The notes: generated by a model not told the origin, from the letters alone. Positions 44,657 through 56,441 are shown, counted from the stretch's first letter. The stretch is DNA of 64,000 bases from Hippopus hippopus (GCA_946811185.2 OX328096.1:69439345-69503344), one strand, 5' to 3'. Numbers and translations are program-made.

Positions 44657-45520
44657 GTTGTACGGTCAGTTGGCGGGGGACTTGGAAACTAGTTCACGGC
44701 TGTGGAGAATCATGTCGCCCCCGAGCCGAAGGCGACATGATTCGCCACAGCCGTGAACAAGTTTCCAAGTCCCCTGCCACCTGACCGTACAACGAATTAC
44801 ATGTAATTATGCTGCAAAGTTTTACCATTCCAACGTGTGTTTAGTAAAACTTCCCTGTTATGGTCTCAAAAATTGAGTACGCTGACGAAATAGAATTTCC
44901 CTTCTGAGTGCCCCAATTCAGTGAAAACTGACGTCACTGGGAACTGACGTCACCGAAACCTTGGTAAAACGTGCAGTTTGGTGCATAATCTTTATGATGT
45001 CACTGCGATAGACATTCGTCGTATATTTATTTAAACATGGATTTAAACAACTTCAAGGTACATGAAAGTAAATTATCTGTTGGCAAAAGTAAACGACCAT
45101 TAGGTTATCCTTGTAACGTTATGTACAATGTATTAGTTTGGACACTTTGCTCACCTGAGGAAGGGATGGCTCGTTTTAACCCCCCGAGTATTTGTTTTAG
45201 AATGATATCAAAGGATAGTACATGTAAATTTCTTTCTTCATTTATTTTCATAAAACAGTCCATTCTTTCCGTTTTAATGACAACCATCCAGGGAAACTAG
45301 TAATAATATGGTGCAGACTACTCGGTATGTTTGTCTTGTGGGCGGCTCGTATCGATCGATCGACGCCGCCATTTTGGATGTTGTGTTGAAAGTGTAGGCT
45401 CCCGAAAGGGAAACGGCTTTTACGTAGGTTTTGCCAGTGTACATGATATATATGTTCGGGGCATATTATCCAATTATCCAATCGGATCAAGAGAAATTTC
45501 TTTGCAGTACAATAATATTA
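44657..45520 (+). repeat. Promoter-like repeat unit (copy 1) with palindrome, CREs and MDLNNFK mini-exon
   Basis: Order: foldback palindrome 44657-44793 (TTGTACGGTCAG...), CRE cluster CTGACGTCACTGG and CTGACGTCACCG (44928-44962), ATG at 45037 with MDLNNFK and donor gta (45058), then a YY1-type GCCGCCATTTTGG (45366-45378). It is followed head to tail by copy 2. Confidence 0.75.
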
Positions 45521-46378
45521 GCTGTAGGGTCAGGTGGCAAGGGACTTGGAAACTTGTTCACGGCTGTGGTAAATCATGTCGCCTCGAGCCTAACGCCGTG
45601 AAAAAGTTTCAAAGTCCCCTGCCACCTGACCGTACAACTAATAATGCAACGAATTTATTACACTGCAAAGTTTTACCATTCCAACGTGTGTATTAAAGTG
45701 AAATTTCCCTGTATTAGGCCTACGGTCTTACGAATTCAGTACGCCGACTACATAGAATTTCCCTTCTGAGTGCCTCAGTTCAATGAAAACTGACGTCACT
45801 GAAACCTTGGTAAAACGTACTGTTTGGTTTGGTGCAAAAACTTGATGATGTCACTGCAATCTAGACATTCGACATATTTTTGTTTAAACACACATTTAAA
45901 AATCTTCAAGGTAAGTAACTATGCATTTTAAAGATTTGTTGGCAAAAGTAAACGACCATTAGTTGCCTCAAACGAACCTTAGGTTATCCTTTTAACGTTG
46001 CAATGTATGAGTCTCGACGCTTCACAGTTTCCTTACATGACGAAGGAGTGGCTCGTTTTAATCTCGTGTATTTGTTTAAGAATTACAACAAATGATAATA
46101 CATGTAACCGTATTCATTTATTTTCAAAAATAATCCATTCTTTCCACTTTAATGACAACCATCAAGGGAAACTAGAAATAATATGGTGCAGATTACTCAG
46201 TATGTTTGCCTTGTGGCCGCCATTTTGGATGCTGTGTTGAAAGTGTAGTTATGTATAGTGGCTTCCAAAAGGGAAAACGCTTTTACGTGGATTTTGCAAG
46301 TGTACATGACTTGTATGTGCGAGACATACTATTCAGTCTGATTGCTAGAAATTTCTTTACAGTATAATAAAGACATCT
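45521..46378 (+). repeat. Promoter-like repeat unit (copy 2)
   Basis: Palindrome 45521-45638, one CRE (CTGACGTCACTG), the ATG mutated to ACA but the donor CAAGGTAAGT kept, and a GGCCGCCATTTTGG box near 46215. Same order as copy 1. Confidence 0.75.
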
Positions 46379-46597
46379 GAATTAATCATTTGAACTAAGT
46401 TATCACTTCTTATTAACCACATCATACACATCGTTACCCATTAATTAAAACAGAACAAAACTTTTCTGTTCTGTTCTGAATTAAAATGATAACGGGCCTT
46501 GATGCGATCTATGTCGGGCACCACTCCCGAATTTTCTGGGCTATCAACTAACTGTAATAAAACGTCTTCAAAACAAGGCTCAAACCACATTATCATT

Positions 46598-46848
46598 AGC
46601 CGTGCTCTGAAAAAGAGGGTTTCATTCATCTCCGTGATGCATAGTATCAACCAAGTCATCATATAACTATGGGTCCGTAAAATCCATTGTCTTATAAACA
46701 ACTGAATCACGAAGCACTCTAGTCCTTTGACACGCAGAAAAATGACCAATAGCAAAAAAAATTTTCGACCCATGTAGGCCTGCTCACGCTGACCTGAGTC
46801 GATACTTTTTGCAGATGGGTAAACCACCTTTACCCAGACCGCGGCTGT
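46598..46848 (+). mobile_element. MITE-2
   Basis: CCGTGCTCTGAAAAAGAGG to CCAGACCGCGGCTG; ACCAAGTCATCATATAAC is the intact site that MITE-3 hit at 8899. Confidence 0.7.
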
Positions 46849-47087
46849 TATATTTTTACTTTATTCTCACGTCTTCAGCTTGTAGGGTAGAACTGAAGGA
46901 TCTAACGAAATCCATGAACAATTATTGATAAATACATGTATCTATTGAAAAAGGTTAATATGGCAGGAATAAGTTGTATGTATACCATTTTTCCAGGTGA
47001 ACATAGTTGTAATTAATTGAATGATAGTTTTCTACTTGTCAAATATGCATCCGCTTGACCGTATTTAACCCTAAACTTATTAAACAT

Positions 47088-47232
47088 GTTGTAGTAAGTT
47101 TCCTGGTGCTTGTATCTAATTCGAGCAGCGTGAGAAAATTTGATATCGCACGAGACCGGAGGTCGAGCGCGACTTCAAAATTTTCTTACGCAGCGAGAAG
47201 TAAATACAAGCACAAGGAAAGTTACTACAACA
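47088..47232. repeat. Foldback palindrome of about 145 bp
   Basis: GTTGTAGTAAGTTTCCTGGT at the left is inverted at the right (AAGGAAAGTTACTACAAC), with a GAGCGCGAC loop region. Confidence 0.75.
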
Positions 47233-47762
47233 TAATATTCCTTTTATGAAATACCTACAACTTTCAACGACAACATTTAAAAACTATTGACATTTTATTC
47301 GAAAACGGTTAACAAAATGAGACAATTCATGGTGTGGAAGGTAGTAACTGTGGTTTTATGAATGGCGGATTAATATTACAGCGTAACATTTTGACTAATC
47401 AAATCGCAAATCAATGTATGCTTAGTCCGTGCGCGAGATATGTCATCCACCATATTTTGAACCGTATTTCACAGTGTGTAGATACGGATTATTTTTCTGT
47501 CTTGTGTGTGTTATTCTGTCCGATTGAGTTGCATGAATTTCAGCCGGAAACTTTACTAGTATATAATAAAATATAAAGTTGGACTAAAGAGGTTTTCACT
47601 TCCGGTTTTATACCGTGTATGAGTGACGGGTTTATTACTGATATATGAGAGAGAGAGAATGGTTCAACAACAACCCTGTCTCTGACTTATCTTGCAGGAA
47701 TAAAACACAGCCCTGTAGATTTATTGGCACTTACTTCATATTGATAGCTGAAAACTCGCCCC

Positions 47763-47992
47763 TTAACTCTTTACCATATAACAAAAATGTAGACTTGTCC
47801 AAGTTGAAAGCACTTGCAGACGACAATCTAAATGTGGCATGACTAATGGAATTTCTCTTTGATAGTATAGAAAATATTGTGGGAAAAGGAGAAAATGCTG
47901 ATTATCAGCATTTTCTCCTTTTCCCACAATGTTTTCAAATGACTTCTTCCTCAAGTTCGTTAAAATTGGGGATAGTGTCGTGAAGTGTTTAA
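47763..47992 (-). mobile_element. TTAA hairpin MITE, complete, best palindromic core
   Basis: From ATTGTGGGAAAAGGAG through GCTGATTATCAGC to the inverse, about 53 bases pair with one unpaired centre base. TTAA at both ends. Confidence 0.9.
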
Positions 47993-48038
47993 GCATCTAG
48001 TGAATAAATAAATGTTTGGTATACATGTACCAAGCCCA

Positions 48039-48268
48039 TCAACCCTTTACAAAAACTTATTCCTTTTCGGAACCTGAAGATGATGGCCTATTCGCACAGT
48101 GTGGAAGAGGAGAAAATACCAGTACCTAGTAATTTTTTTTGTTTCCGATGACAGTGTTTCCTGTCTTTTCAAAAACAAATTCCATCATATTAACCATATT
48201 AACCGTGTTGTCTGCAAATGCTTTGAATTTCGATAAGTCTAAAAATCTACCTTCTGCTTAAGAGTTAA
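48039..48268 (+). mobile_element. TTAA hairpin MITE, degenerate
   Basis: CAACCCTTTACAAAAAC to GCTTAAGAGTTAA. Confidence 0.65.
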
Positions 48269-49300
48269 AAAAGGAAACAATTAAAGACAATGCTTTCCTA
48301 TATCACTTTTTCAGTATTTTACAGAAGGAAAAAGGCTTTTTTTTTGTAACTTTATTGTCCACGTCTAAATGGTACATGAGGGTCGTGGCCATCCCTCAAT
48401 GCACCTTACAGTTCGTTATTAGTAATCTGTGTTAGTAAGTGAAATACAAACAAAAATCGTAAGTACAGATTCTAGATTTTTTACAGCTATTATTGTACTC
48501 CTATATTGATATGGTTACTAAAATATAACGATTTTAACACTAATGACTAATAAAGGTTTACTTTTCTTAATTTGTATTTTTTTTTTCTTAAATATGTGGA
48601 CAAAAAAGCTTATTTTTGTATATAATTGTGCAAAAACCATATTGTGTGAGAGTTGTGTGAGTGTGCAAGTGACTGTGTTGATAAAGTGCTACTTTGATCT
48701 TGGTTCAATGCACAGTACTGAAACGTCAAAAGCAAAAGGGAAACGTAACATAAAGTAGGTATTCTTTTGAGGCTTCAGCACCGCATCATTGTTCCTGTGC
48801 ATGGAAAAAGAAATGCTTTTGGTTATGGGAGGTTTTGACTGATGTATTCTACAATTGTCGTAAGCCTTCGTTCATTTCATAAATTTTTTGAGCTTCTAAT
48901 GATGCTAAGACTATACAAGAGACTAAAAAAAGCTGTTTTTTTTTTAAATGAAAGGTAGTTTTGATTTGATATAAATCCTCTACAATTCCTCTGGTTGAAC
49001 CAGTAATTTTCAATAACTATTTTGAGGAATTATGTATTGATGGATATAGATTACAAAACTGTAAAAAAAAAAGCCATTTTTTATTTAAAAAAGGGAGTTA
49101 CAACTGTTTTGCTTTAAACCTGCCATTTGTTAGGTTGTAAATGGGGTTTGAAGATACATTTCCTACGAAGATGAGTTAAAATTTTCAACAAACCAAACTT
49201 ACTCGAAGCCAACATCATCACCGTCACTGATTCTTCGTCCAAGTTTACAACTATCAAACGACTCATATTTTTCGGTACATTGTTCACACTCACGTGAATT

Positions 49301-49332
49301 TCAGACTTCGACCGTAGTTTTAGTGCGTAGAT
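49301..49332 (-). CDS. KY-like gene exon 5 (short terminal exon)
   Basis: Acceptor aaactag at 49333-49336; D then LRTKTTVEV and TGA at 49303-49301. The phase fits exactly, but the exon is tiny. Downstream of the TGA the same frame stays open to a good donor (gtaagt), so the annotated end may not be the real one. Confidence 0.5.
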
Positions 49333-52300
49333 CTAGTTTAATTTTATGGACTTGCTTTATGGATGAAGCAGACAAAAGTAATATAAGGATTTTAAAAAAC
49401 TCACCGACACTCTTATCTGTGGTCACGAGGTATTTTGCAACAGGCTTTGCTTCGGATTTGTTTCCTTTGCCTACATCCTTTTTCCCTATTATAAGGGCAT
49501 ACTCGCCTGGCTGCGGTACAGATACTTCCACGCTCATGTGACACGTGACTTGATCCACAACTGTTTTGCTTGAACCTTGAAATAATATTTCATATTGTTA
49601 ATTCATACTTAAACCTAAGTTTCCTGAAAAAGATGGTTTCTTTGGACAGCAGTCTAGTTAGAGCAGAGTGGGAAAAAAGTGCAATTTCATTATATGGCTT
49701 GCAACACGCGAAAAGGGGCATTCGGACATTTGCGTAAAGTGTCGTATCGGATCAGCCTGCGCAGTCCGCACAGGCTAATCCAAGACGGCACTTTACGACT
49801 ACATTAGATTTTGTGCTACAGTAGACTTGTGCAAAACAGAAAATTATATAAAAACGGAAAGTGTCGTTTCGGATTAGCCTGCGCGGACTGCGCAGGCTGA
49901 TCCGAGACGACACTTTACGCATATGTCCGAATGCCTCTTTTAGCGTGTTGCAGGCCATATGTAACCCCTAGGATGCTGAGGGGACCTGGGAAGTGTAAGG
50001 TAAGATAACGCTAGACCTATTCGTTCTGTCGATGGCGATCAATCTTCATCCATCATAATCTTCACCATTTTCATTGTCATCGTTGTCGTCGTCATCACCC
50101 ATCATCATTATTATCCCCACCTATTTTTTTCTCTCAATCATAGAGCGTAGAAACATTTGTCGTTAATTGTACATGATAATACTGTGAATGATTATGATAT
50201 TCAACTGCAAAAAAAAATAATGCTAGATCTAGTTTTTGTTTAGAACTTTCAACAGGATAGGATTAAACATAATTTAGAAGGCTAATAGTTCTTTTGGGTT
50301 CTCTGCTGAATCATGTGATTGAAATAAATAACGACTGATCAAGAATGGTACATATCTTGTTTTCTTACCTGGGTGCGTAAAGGTTTTGTCTTTTTCGTCG
50401 ACACTGCAAAGGTTGGAAACAAACTCAGTTTCTTCGACGATATCATGGTCAAGCGTGTATTTAATGACCTTCTTCTTCGCTGTTTTGGACATATTCGAGT
50501 CGGAAGCCTCAACGTATATTTTCCCAGATGATTCTGAGGGGTTCTTCAAGCCAACTTCCTCTGCAGACGGCCCAAAACCATACCCTTCTATCCCGCTGTC
50601 TGTGGGTAGCCTTTTACAATTTTTGTCAACTTCGTCACATTCGATTCTAAATTCACAGCAGGCATTGACTTTATCTAGATCTTCATTGTGTAACTTTAGT
50701 TTGAACCTGTACTCCCCTTCAATAGGGAATCGAATTTCGATTTCAAAAACGCCTTGGTTTCTGTTGAGAAGCACTAGCAGAGGAAGTTCTTCTGCAGTCA
50801 AAGTTACATTGCTTGGACTTATCAGGCACAACTCGTAGGAAAATTTTAAGCTGTTTGGTTTTGTGCCACCTGCAAAAAGGTTGAGTTGACATTTTCCTTT
50901 ATTAGCTTTTAGCCGACACGATTTTTCCGTCATGAGAGATAGTCCACTAATGTAAAAGCTCCTATGAAGGTCAGGTAAGGTTAGAAATTCGTCAACACTG
51001 TTCACCATGTCGTTATCCGAGAGCAATTGGTTTTCTGGCTGGTCTGGTAGGCAACGAGCGACGAATATCTTTGGGTGAGTGCAAAACCAAAATTCGTTGA
51101 ATTCGTATTGAGGTTGTCCGTCATTTTGGATCGGCATTTCCAGTTTTGGTGTCCCATCGGCCTCGACCACCATCTCATCACCATGTGAGAAGCCAATAAT
51201 TACTTGGACGGCCCATATTGGATGAAGCAAGTGCAGTTGTCCGTCAGCAGTAAATATGTTCCAACAGTGACCTTGAATATAACTGTCTTTATCCCCGGCC
51301 CTGTAACGGATAGCTTTTGCTCGCCCTGTTACAATTTTGCAATCGATGTTGGCATACCTAAAATCGAAAGTATACATTTAGGTTCTTCAAACATATCCGC
51401 ACGATTTGCAATCATTTCTTAACAGCATAGAGTAATTTCTTAACAGCATAGAGTATCAGCGAAAAAGGATATTTGATCACACGTGACAAATATTTATTCA
51501 TACGCCTGTCTGCAGTTAGAAGAAATTTAAGAACTGATTACATGTACAGTTGAGCAAAATCATAGGAACAGCGACATCCAAAGTGGAATATACCAACAGT
51601 TCTCGAAAATTGCCCAAATTCATATCAGATAAGTTGGTGAGTGCCAACCTTGATATCCTTTATGAAATGTGCAGTCTTTTCTGGGTCTTGTCTTCGATAC
51701 CCAAAGACACGTGTTATTGTGTCATAGTTCAATTTAATTGAGCAGTGCTCTGGCAAAAGGGGGTTTAATGGATCTCCATAGTGTTTTATACCAAGCAAGT
51801 CGTAACAGCATTCTGGATCCACGAAATCCATTTTGTCTAACAACCGACTGAATATGCGGTCCACTGCAGAAAACTTACCAAAAGCAAAAGAGTTTCGACC
51901 CAGGCAAGCCTGTGCATTCCGCCCAGGTCAGCCTGCTAGGACTGCACAGGCTCGCTTGGGTCGAGGCTGTCTGCAAAAGTATTAAGCTCCCTTTCCATAG
52001 AGGATGGCTTGATTGTTAGATGATTTTCTAAACCCGATTTAAATCAATTAATTGAGCCCAAACAATCATAGGATTCACTGCTTATTATAATACTATAAAA
52101 GTAAGACAAATTCAAAGAAAACCAAGATAATCGTAATTTTTATGAGCAAGTACAAGACATTAGTGATGCTAAGTTAGCTGTTATCAAAACATAGCAATAA
52201 TTTTTTTCACTTTATACAGACAGAGCATATGTAAATGAGCTATGCTCTATGAAAAGAAGGCTGAATGCATCTGCAAAAAGTATCGACCCATGTCAGCCTG

Positions 52301-55300
52301 CGCATTCCGCGCAGGCTGACATAGGTCGAAACTTTTTGCTGTTTGTGAATTTCCTGCATGTCAAGGGAGCATTCTACAATGAGATCTAATCGATTGTCAG
52401 ACAATATGGATCTTATGGATCCATAATCATGCGATGACTTGTTTGGTATTACGCTTCGAGGGGATACATCAAACCCCCTTTTCCGAACCATGGCTCGTTA
52501 ATCTTTAAGTTTTAAAGATATAGAGGATATTTGTTTTTTACGGTGAAAGATCGAAATTTATTTCATCGAGTGAACATCGTCGGTAATATTTTCACAAGTG
52601 GCGCAGCGACGAGTGAAAATATTACCGATGATGTTCACTCGATGAAATAAATTTCGATCTTTCACAAAAAAACAACAAATATTCTATTTATTTCATGCTT
52701 TTAACGCGTGGGGGGGGGGGGAACGTAATCAAAATCCAGTAAAGTTCTTTTCGGTTATTCCCTGTGGCGTGCCCCCTCCGCATAGCAACGCATCACAATA
52801 TTACGTCAAGCGCGAGAAATGTAAGGTAAATTACGTCATATTTCCATCTGGTTGTTAGGCACGCGCATTTCACCCAGGTAACTAGTGCGCGGGAACAACT
52901 GTTTCCGCCTTCAATTGAAGAGTTAGAATATAAAAATCGGTATTTTCACTGGTCGTAACCATGAAATATCGAAAAATATTTCACCGATATTTCTCGATAA
53001 CCTACCGGAAAGCATGAAATAAACACCTTTACTCATTTTCATCCAGGTTTTTAACTTATTTCATCTTTATTTCAAGAAACTATATTCATTCTTGTATCTT
53101 CATGCCAAATGTTGCCCCTGATGGTTGCAAGGCTGCGCAAATTACGACGAATAGAAAATGCATTTCATTCTCTGGAGACTATCGAAGACATCACTGTGGT
53201 TGTTTCCGGTTTTAAATTGGAGACAAATCCCTCGAGTTCCTTGATCCCATACACCTTATATATTGATTATTTATCTATGTTTACACATCTGACTAGATTC
53301 TACACAATATTAAATTTTAACAGCGTTTTTCTCTCCGGCTGTAAAGGGCTATCCTTAAAGTAAGTCTTTCGCATGACAACTAGGGTGTATCTGCTTATTT
53401 GCAATAATTTCATAAATCTAGTTCATTGTTGAAATTGATCTGCTAGAAACGTGATGTATTTTATTAATCTTAACTCAAGATTAGGTAGGAATACATGTAT
53501 GTTTCTTTGAAGAAGTACTCATTAAGTCACATTGTACTAGTTTTGTAGGAGTGTCCTTAATAAAGACACTTCAGCAGAGCCCTACCTTAGAACTTGTGAA
53601 ACCAAGGACATATATTGATATGTGAGCTGTCGCTGTGATACGACTGAAATAACGTTGAGAGCGGCGTAAAACACCATTTAGTCAATCAATCAATCAATCA
53701 ATCACATTGTACCGGATCTGATAGGTAAATCATAGTGTTTCGTTATTTAAGTATCCTCATGTAGGCGGGAAATTCATTCATAACTGAAAAGCGATACAGA
53801 ATAGAATCTGTATGAGCCATGCATTGTGAAAAAGGGGCTGACTGCATATGCAAAAACTATCGACTCATGTCAGCCTGCGCAGTCCGCGCAGACTGACCTG
53901 AGTCGAACCTTTTTGCTTTTCGTAAATTTTCTGCATGTCAAAGGACCATTACACCTTATGATTCAGTCGGTTGTTATACAAAATGGATTTTAATGATCTA
54001 TGATGATGTGATGACTTTCATGTAGCGCGGAGATGCATTAAACCCCCTTTTGCCAGAACGCGGCTCATATATGATGTACGTAGACCTTTATTAGTGTGAT
54101 CTGTGGACAACAACCTTACCCACAAACCGTTTTGAACACATGAGCATGTGCGACCCGCCTGCTGACCATTTGAAATACGAGGTTCATTGGGCTGTTATAG
54201 GGAGCATCTCTGACCACCTGTGTTTGTGCCTGTCCAATCCACGCCAACAGACCTCGAGCTAACAGTAACTGGGCATGTTGACTATCTTGTATGATTTGTT
54301 TAAGATAACTCACAAGATCATCAAATATCTTTGCATCAATATAGGTCGCCTTAAAAACAAAAAAATAGATATTTGTTAAATTGCAGGTCAATGCAGAAAT
54401 CGAACTAAATTTCACAACGTTAAATATTTCAGCCACTGGAGGCGTGAAGATTTAACGTTGTGAAATTTATGTAATCGATAGTTAATACACAAATGTGTTT
54501 CGGTTTGAAATAAACAAGGAAGATGTTTACAAAAAAGATAGCCCTCAGAGAGAGGTACTAGAATGCGAATGTTGAAACTCTTTTGTGGTTCAGTGTGACG
54601 AGAAACTATGAAAAGTAATCACGCCTGCAAATTTTCCTATTTTTCATTGCTTTGTATCGTATGTTGAAAAGTAAAAAAATAGATATTAATCAATCTCATC
54701 GGTTGAAAAGAAATAGCTTTTGCTGAAAATAGTGTGAATAAAATTTAGCTCATACAGCTACGCCGAAAAATAAATGAGCCATGGTCTGTGAAAAGGGGGC
54801 TTAATGCATCTGCGAAAAGTATTGATCCAGGTCAGCCTGCGCAGGCTGACCTGGGCCGAAACTTTTCGCTATTGGTCAATTTTCTGTATGTCCAAGGACC
54901 ACTCTACCTCATGATTCTATTGGTTGTTAGACTAAATGAATTTTATGGATCCATGATTATGTGATGGCTTACTTGGTATAATGCATTACGGACATGCATG
55001 AAGCCCCCTTTTGCCAGAGCATAGCTCAAATAATTAAGCCATACTCTGGCAAAAGAGGACCTAATGGATCGCCGTGATTCATGATATTATGCAAATCATC
55101 ATATATTTGTGGATCCGTAAAATCCATTTCTTTAAACATGCGACTTAATATTCAGATAGACTGGTCCTTTGACATACAGAAAATTGACCAATAGCGAAAA
55201 GTTTCGGCGCAGGTTAGCCTGCGCGGACTGCGCAGGCTTACCCGGGTCGATACTTTTCGCAGATGCATTAAGCCCCCTTTTCACAGAGCACAGCCCATTT

Positions 55301-56156
55301 TTTTTGTCTGTCAAACGCCACTTTTCAAGGTTGTTTCAGTTAAAATCGCGACGGCGTGCACATACCCATGCTTTCCAGGAGTTTTTTTTTTTTTTTCCAC
55401 TATTAGATCTAATCCTCACAATATTTCTCCCCAAATCACTGGCTGCTTTCCTACAAAACTATCGTCGAAACAATGATCAGCTAAATTACAAACTGAATCG
55501 ACCTATAAAAGTAGGGGGACAATAGCCTTTAATATTGGAATTTCAGGTCTACATTTGGTAAGGATACCTCAACATAGAGTACACTGTGGATCGATGATCA
55601 GGATGTATGTTCTGCGCAGTCTGATTGTGATCTACATTTTCCAAATAAGCAACTGAAATTGTGACAGACTATCCAAGACCGAGTAAAGAATTAGAATTTA
55701 GCAAGCTCGTCTAGGTAGCTCAGTGGCTAGCCTATCTGACTGGTGACCTGTTGGTTGCGGGCTCGGTACTTTCTTTCTAGCGACTTTTCGCCTCTCACTT
55801 CTGATATATGTGAGAAAAGAAGTCAGTGATTTGGAAAGAAAGTTGTGTCAGTACTGGTGTGAGAAAGCCAGGAAACATATGCCTATGTGCACTGACCGTC
55901 GTGATATAAGCTGTTAAAACGGCGTTAAACTCCAATACAAAAAAAAAAAATTAGCGATCAACGATGATTAGGTTTATCTATGATGAAAAGTATGAATAGA
56001 ATACAGGCCTGCACAAATATCAGAGAGAGATCTAGAGAGTATCAAAAGGACAGACATCCAACAGTAGTAGTAGTATCATCAGAGGTTTACCCTATCGGCG
56101 TGCTCGTCTATTTTAGAGAAATTAACGTCCTTGCCATATGAATGCAGTCTTTCCAT
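49301..56156 (-). CDS. KY/hillarin-type transglutaminase-core protein (5 coding exons), probable pseudoenzyme
   Basis: Exons 56156-56091, 54349-54120, 51357-50369, 49575-49405 and 49332-49301 join with phases 0, 2, 1, 1 to 495 residues. The family (kyphoscoliosis peptidase, hillarin, CYK3-like) has a papain-like transglutaminase fold with a Cys-His-Asp triad and works in muscle and cytoskeleton. Seen: the IDEHA...LVSYL lead-in, FKTVCGYANIDCKIVTGRAK, GHCWNIF with the catalytic-type His at about residue 129, then repeated Ig-like KY segments (EGEYRFKLKL, PGEYALIIG). By alignment in mind, the nucleophile Cys position is Arg (about residue 84) and the Asp position is His144. The start follows an in-frame TGA. 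A weak point is the 3' end: the last exon is only 10 codons. The family call is solid; inactivity is inferred. Confidence 0.8.
49405..49575 (-). CDS. KY-like gene exon 4 (second KY Ig-like segment)
   Basis: Acceptor atttcaag, donor gtgagt, phase 1 in and out. It encodes SSKTVVDQVTCHMSVEV, VPQPGEYALIIG and AKYLVTTDKSV. The PGEYAL...YLV pattern is the usual end of the KY module. Confidence 0.8.
49696..49956. mobile_element. MITE-3, second copy
   Basis: In the KY-like gene, intron between exons 3 and 4. Ends GGCTTGCAACACGCG / CGTGTTGCAGGCC, flanked by ATAT (49692-49695, 49957-49960). Confidence 0.85.
50369..51357 (-). CDS. KY-like gene exon 3 (His/Asp region and first KY repeats)
   Basis: Acceptor cgattttag, donor gtaaga, 989 bases. 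It contains YANIDCKIVTGRAK, GHCWNIFTADGQ (His kept), LLHPIWA where the family has LLD.TW(G), then FWFCTHP and the FEIEIRFPIEGEYRFKL Ig-like block and an acidic linker. Confidence 0.88.
51740..52010 (+). mobile_element. MITE-2
   Basis: GTGCTCTGGCAAAAGGGGG to CCATAGAGGATGGCTT, between KY-like exons 2 and 3. Confidence 0.75.
52237..52499 (-). mobile_element. MITE-2
   Basis: CAGCCTGCGCATTCCGCGCAG palindrome. Confidence 0.75.
52543..52672. repeat. Foldback palindrome of about 130 bp
   Basis: GTGAAAGATCGAAATTTATT and its inverse at 52650-52668; the loop is GTGGCGCAGCGACGAG. Confidence 0.8.
53033..53350 (+). repeat. Dispersed repeat of about 310 bp (copy 2)
   Basis: Diverged copy of 1744-2060, same strand, with the MLPLMVARL..LRRIEN frame still open. 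Confidence 0.65.
53545..53704 (+). mobile_element. SINE 3' half with (AATC)n tail
   Basis: GTGTCCTTAATAAAGACAC, GAGCTGTCGCTGTGATACG, AAAACACCATTTAGTCAATC. Confidence 0.7.
53814..54070 (-). mobile_element. MITE-2, 50 bases from KY-like exon 2
   Basis: CAGCCTGCGCAGTCCGCGCAG palindrome; ends GAGCCATGC / GCGGCTCATA. Confidence 0.8.
54120..54349 (-). CDS. KY-like gene exon 2 (transglutaminase N-lobe)
   Basis: Acceptor gtttttaag, donor gtaagg. It encodes ATYIDAKIFDDLVSYL through HAHVFKTVC. The stretch where the family has its Cys nucleophile reads RRVAHAHVF, with no Cys seven residues before the Phe. Confidence 0.8.
54775..55291. mobile_element. Two MITE-2 copies in inverted orientation (54775-55028 and 55036-55291)
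   Basis: Facing copies separated by 7 bases, each with its own TGCGCAGG centre; together a palindrome of about 500 bp. Confidence 0.8.
55700..55952 (+). mobile_element. tRNA-derived SINE with A-rich end
   Basis: A-box GTAGCTCAGTGGCTAG, B-box-like GGTTGCGGGCTC, and GGCGTTAAACTCC then poly-A. Between KY-like exons 1 and 2. Confidence 0.7.
56091..56156 (-). CDS. KY-like gene exon 1
   Basis: 22 codons, MERLHSYGKDVNFSKIDEHADR, then donor gtaaac, phase 0. An in-frame TGA lies two codons upstream of the ATG, and no acceptor lies between, so this is taken as the first coding exon. Confidence 0.7.
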
Positions 56157-56441
56157 GTTTCAGTTTATAGTTTCGAATTCACCACTTGGAATGATCACTT
56201 TACACAAATCTCTAGTTACATGTTCTTTAAAGGGCAAATCAACAAGTTTCAGATATGGTTAATTTTCAAATCTACACTTATCGAATGGTAACCTGGTAAT
56301 GTTGTAATTAGAAAAAAAAAATAATAAAAGTACTTTTTTTCAATTCATATTTCTGCTTATTAATTTTTATTGCATCTCTTATCTCCCTTACTTATTGTTG
56401 CGTCCCTTGATTTGTGACGTCATAGGAGAGCTTGTTTCAAT

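Larger units (their letters stand above)
46380..49300. other. Intergenic stretch left of the KY-like gene
   Basis: It holds MITE-2, a foldback and two TTAA MITEs. 49192-49300 (minus) stays open after the KY-like stop up to a gtaagt donor and may be extra coding sequence. Nothing else was supported. Confidence 0.4.

Noticed and set aside
46441..46827. Minus-strand 128-codon ORF
   Set aside because: It spans a MITE-2 copy; the translated motifs are those of the repeat.
51625..51864. Minus-strand 79-codon ORF inside the KY-like gene
   Set aside because: It is largely MITE-2 sequence. Exon 2 joins exon 3 in perfect phase without it.
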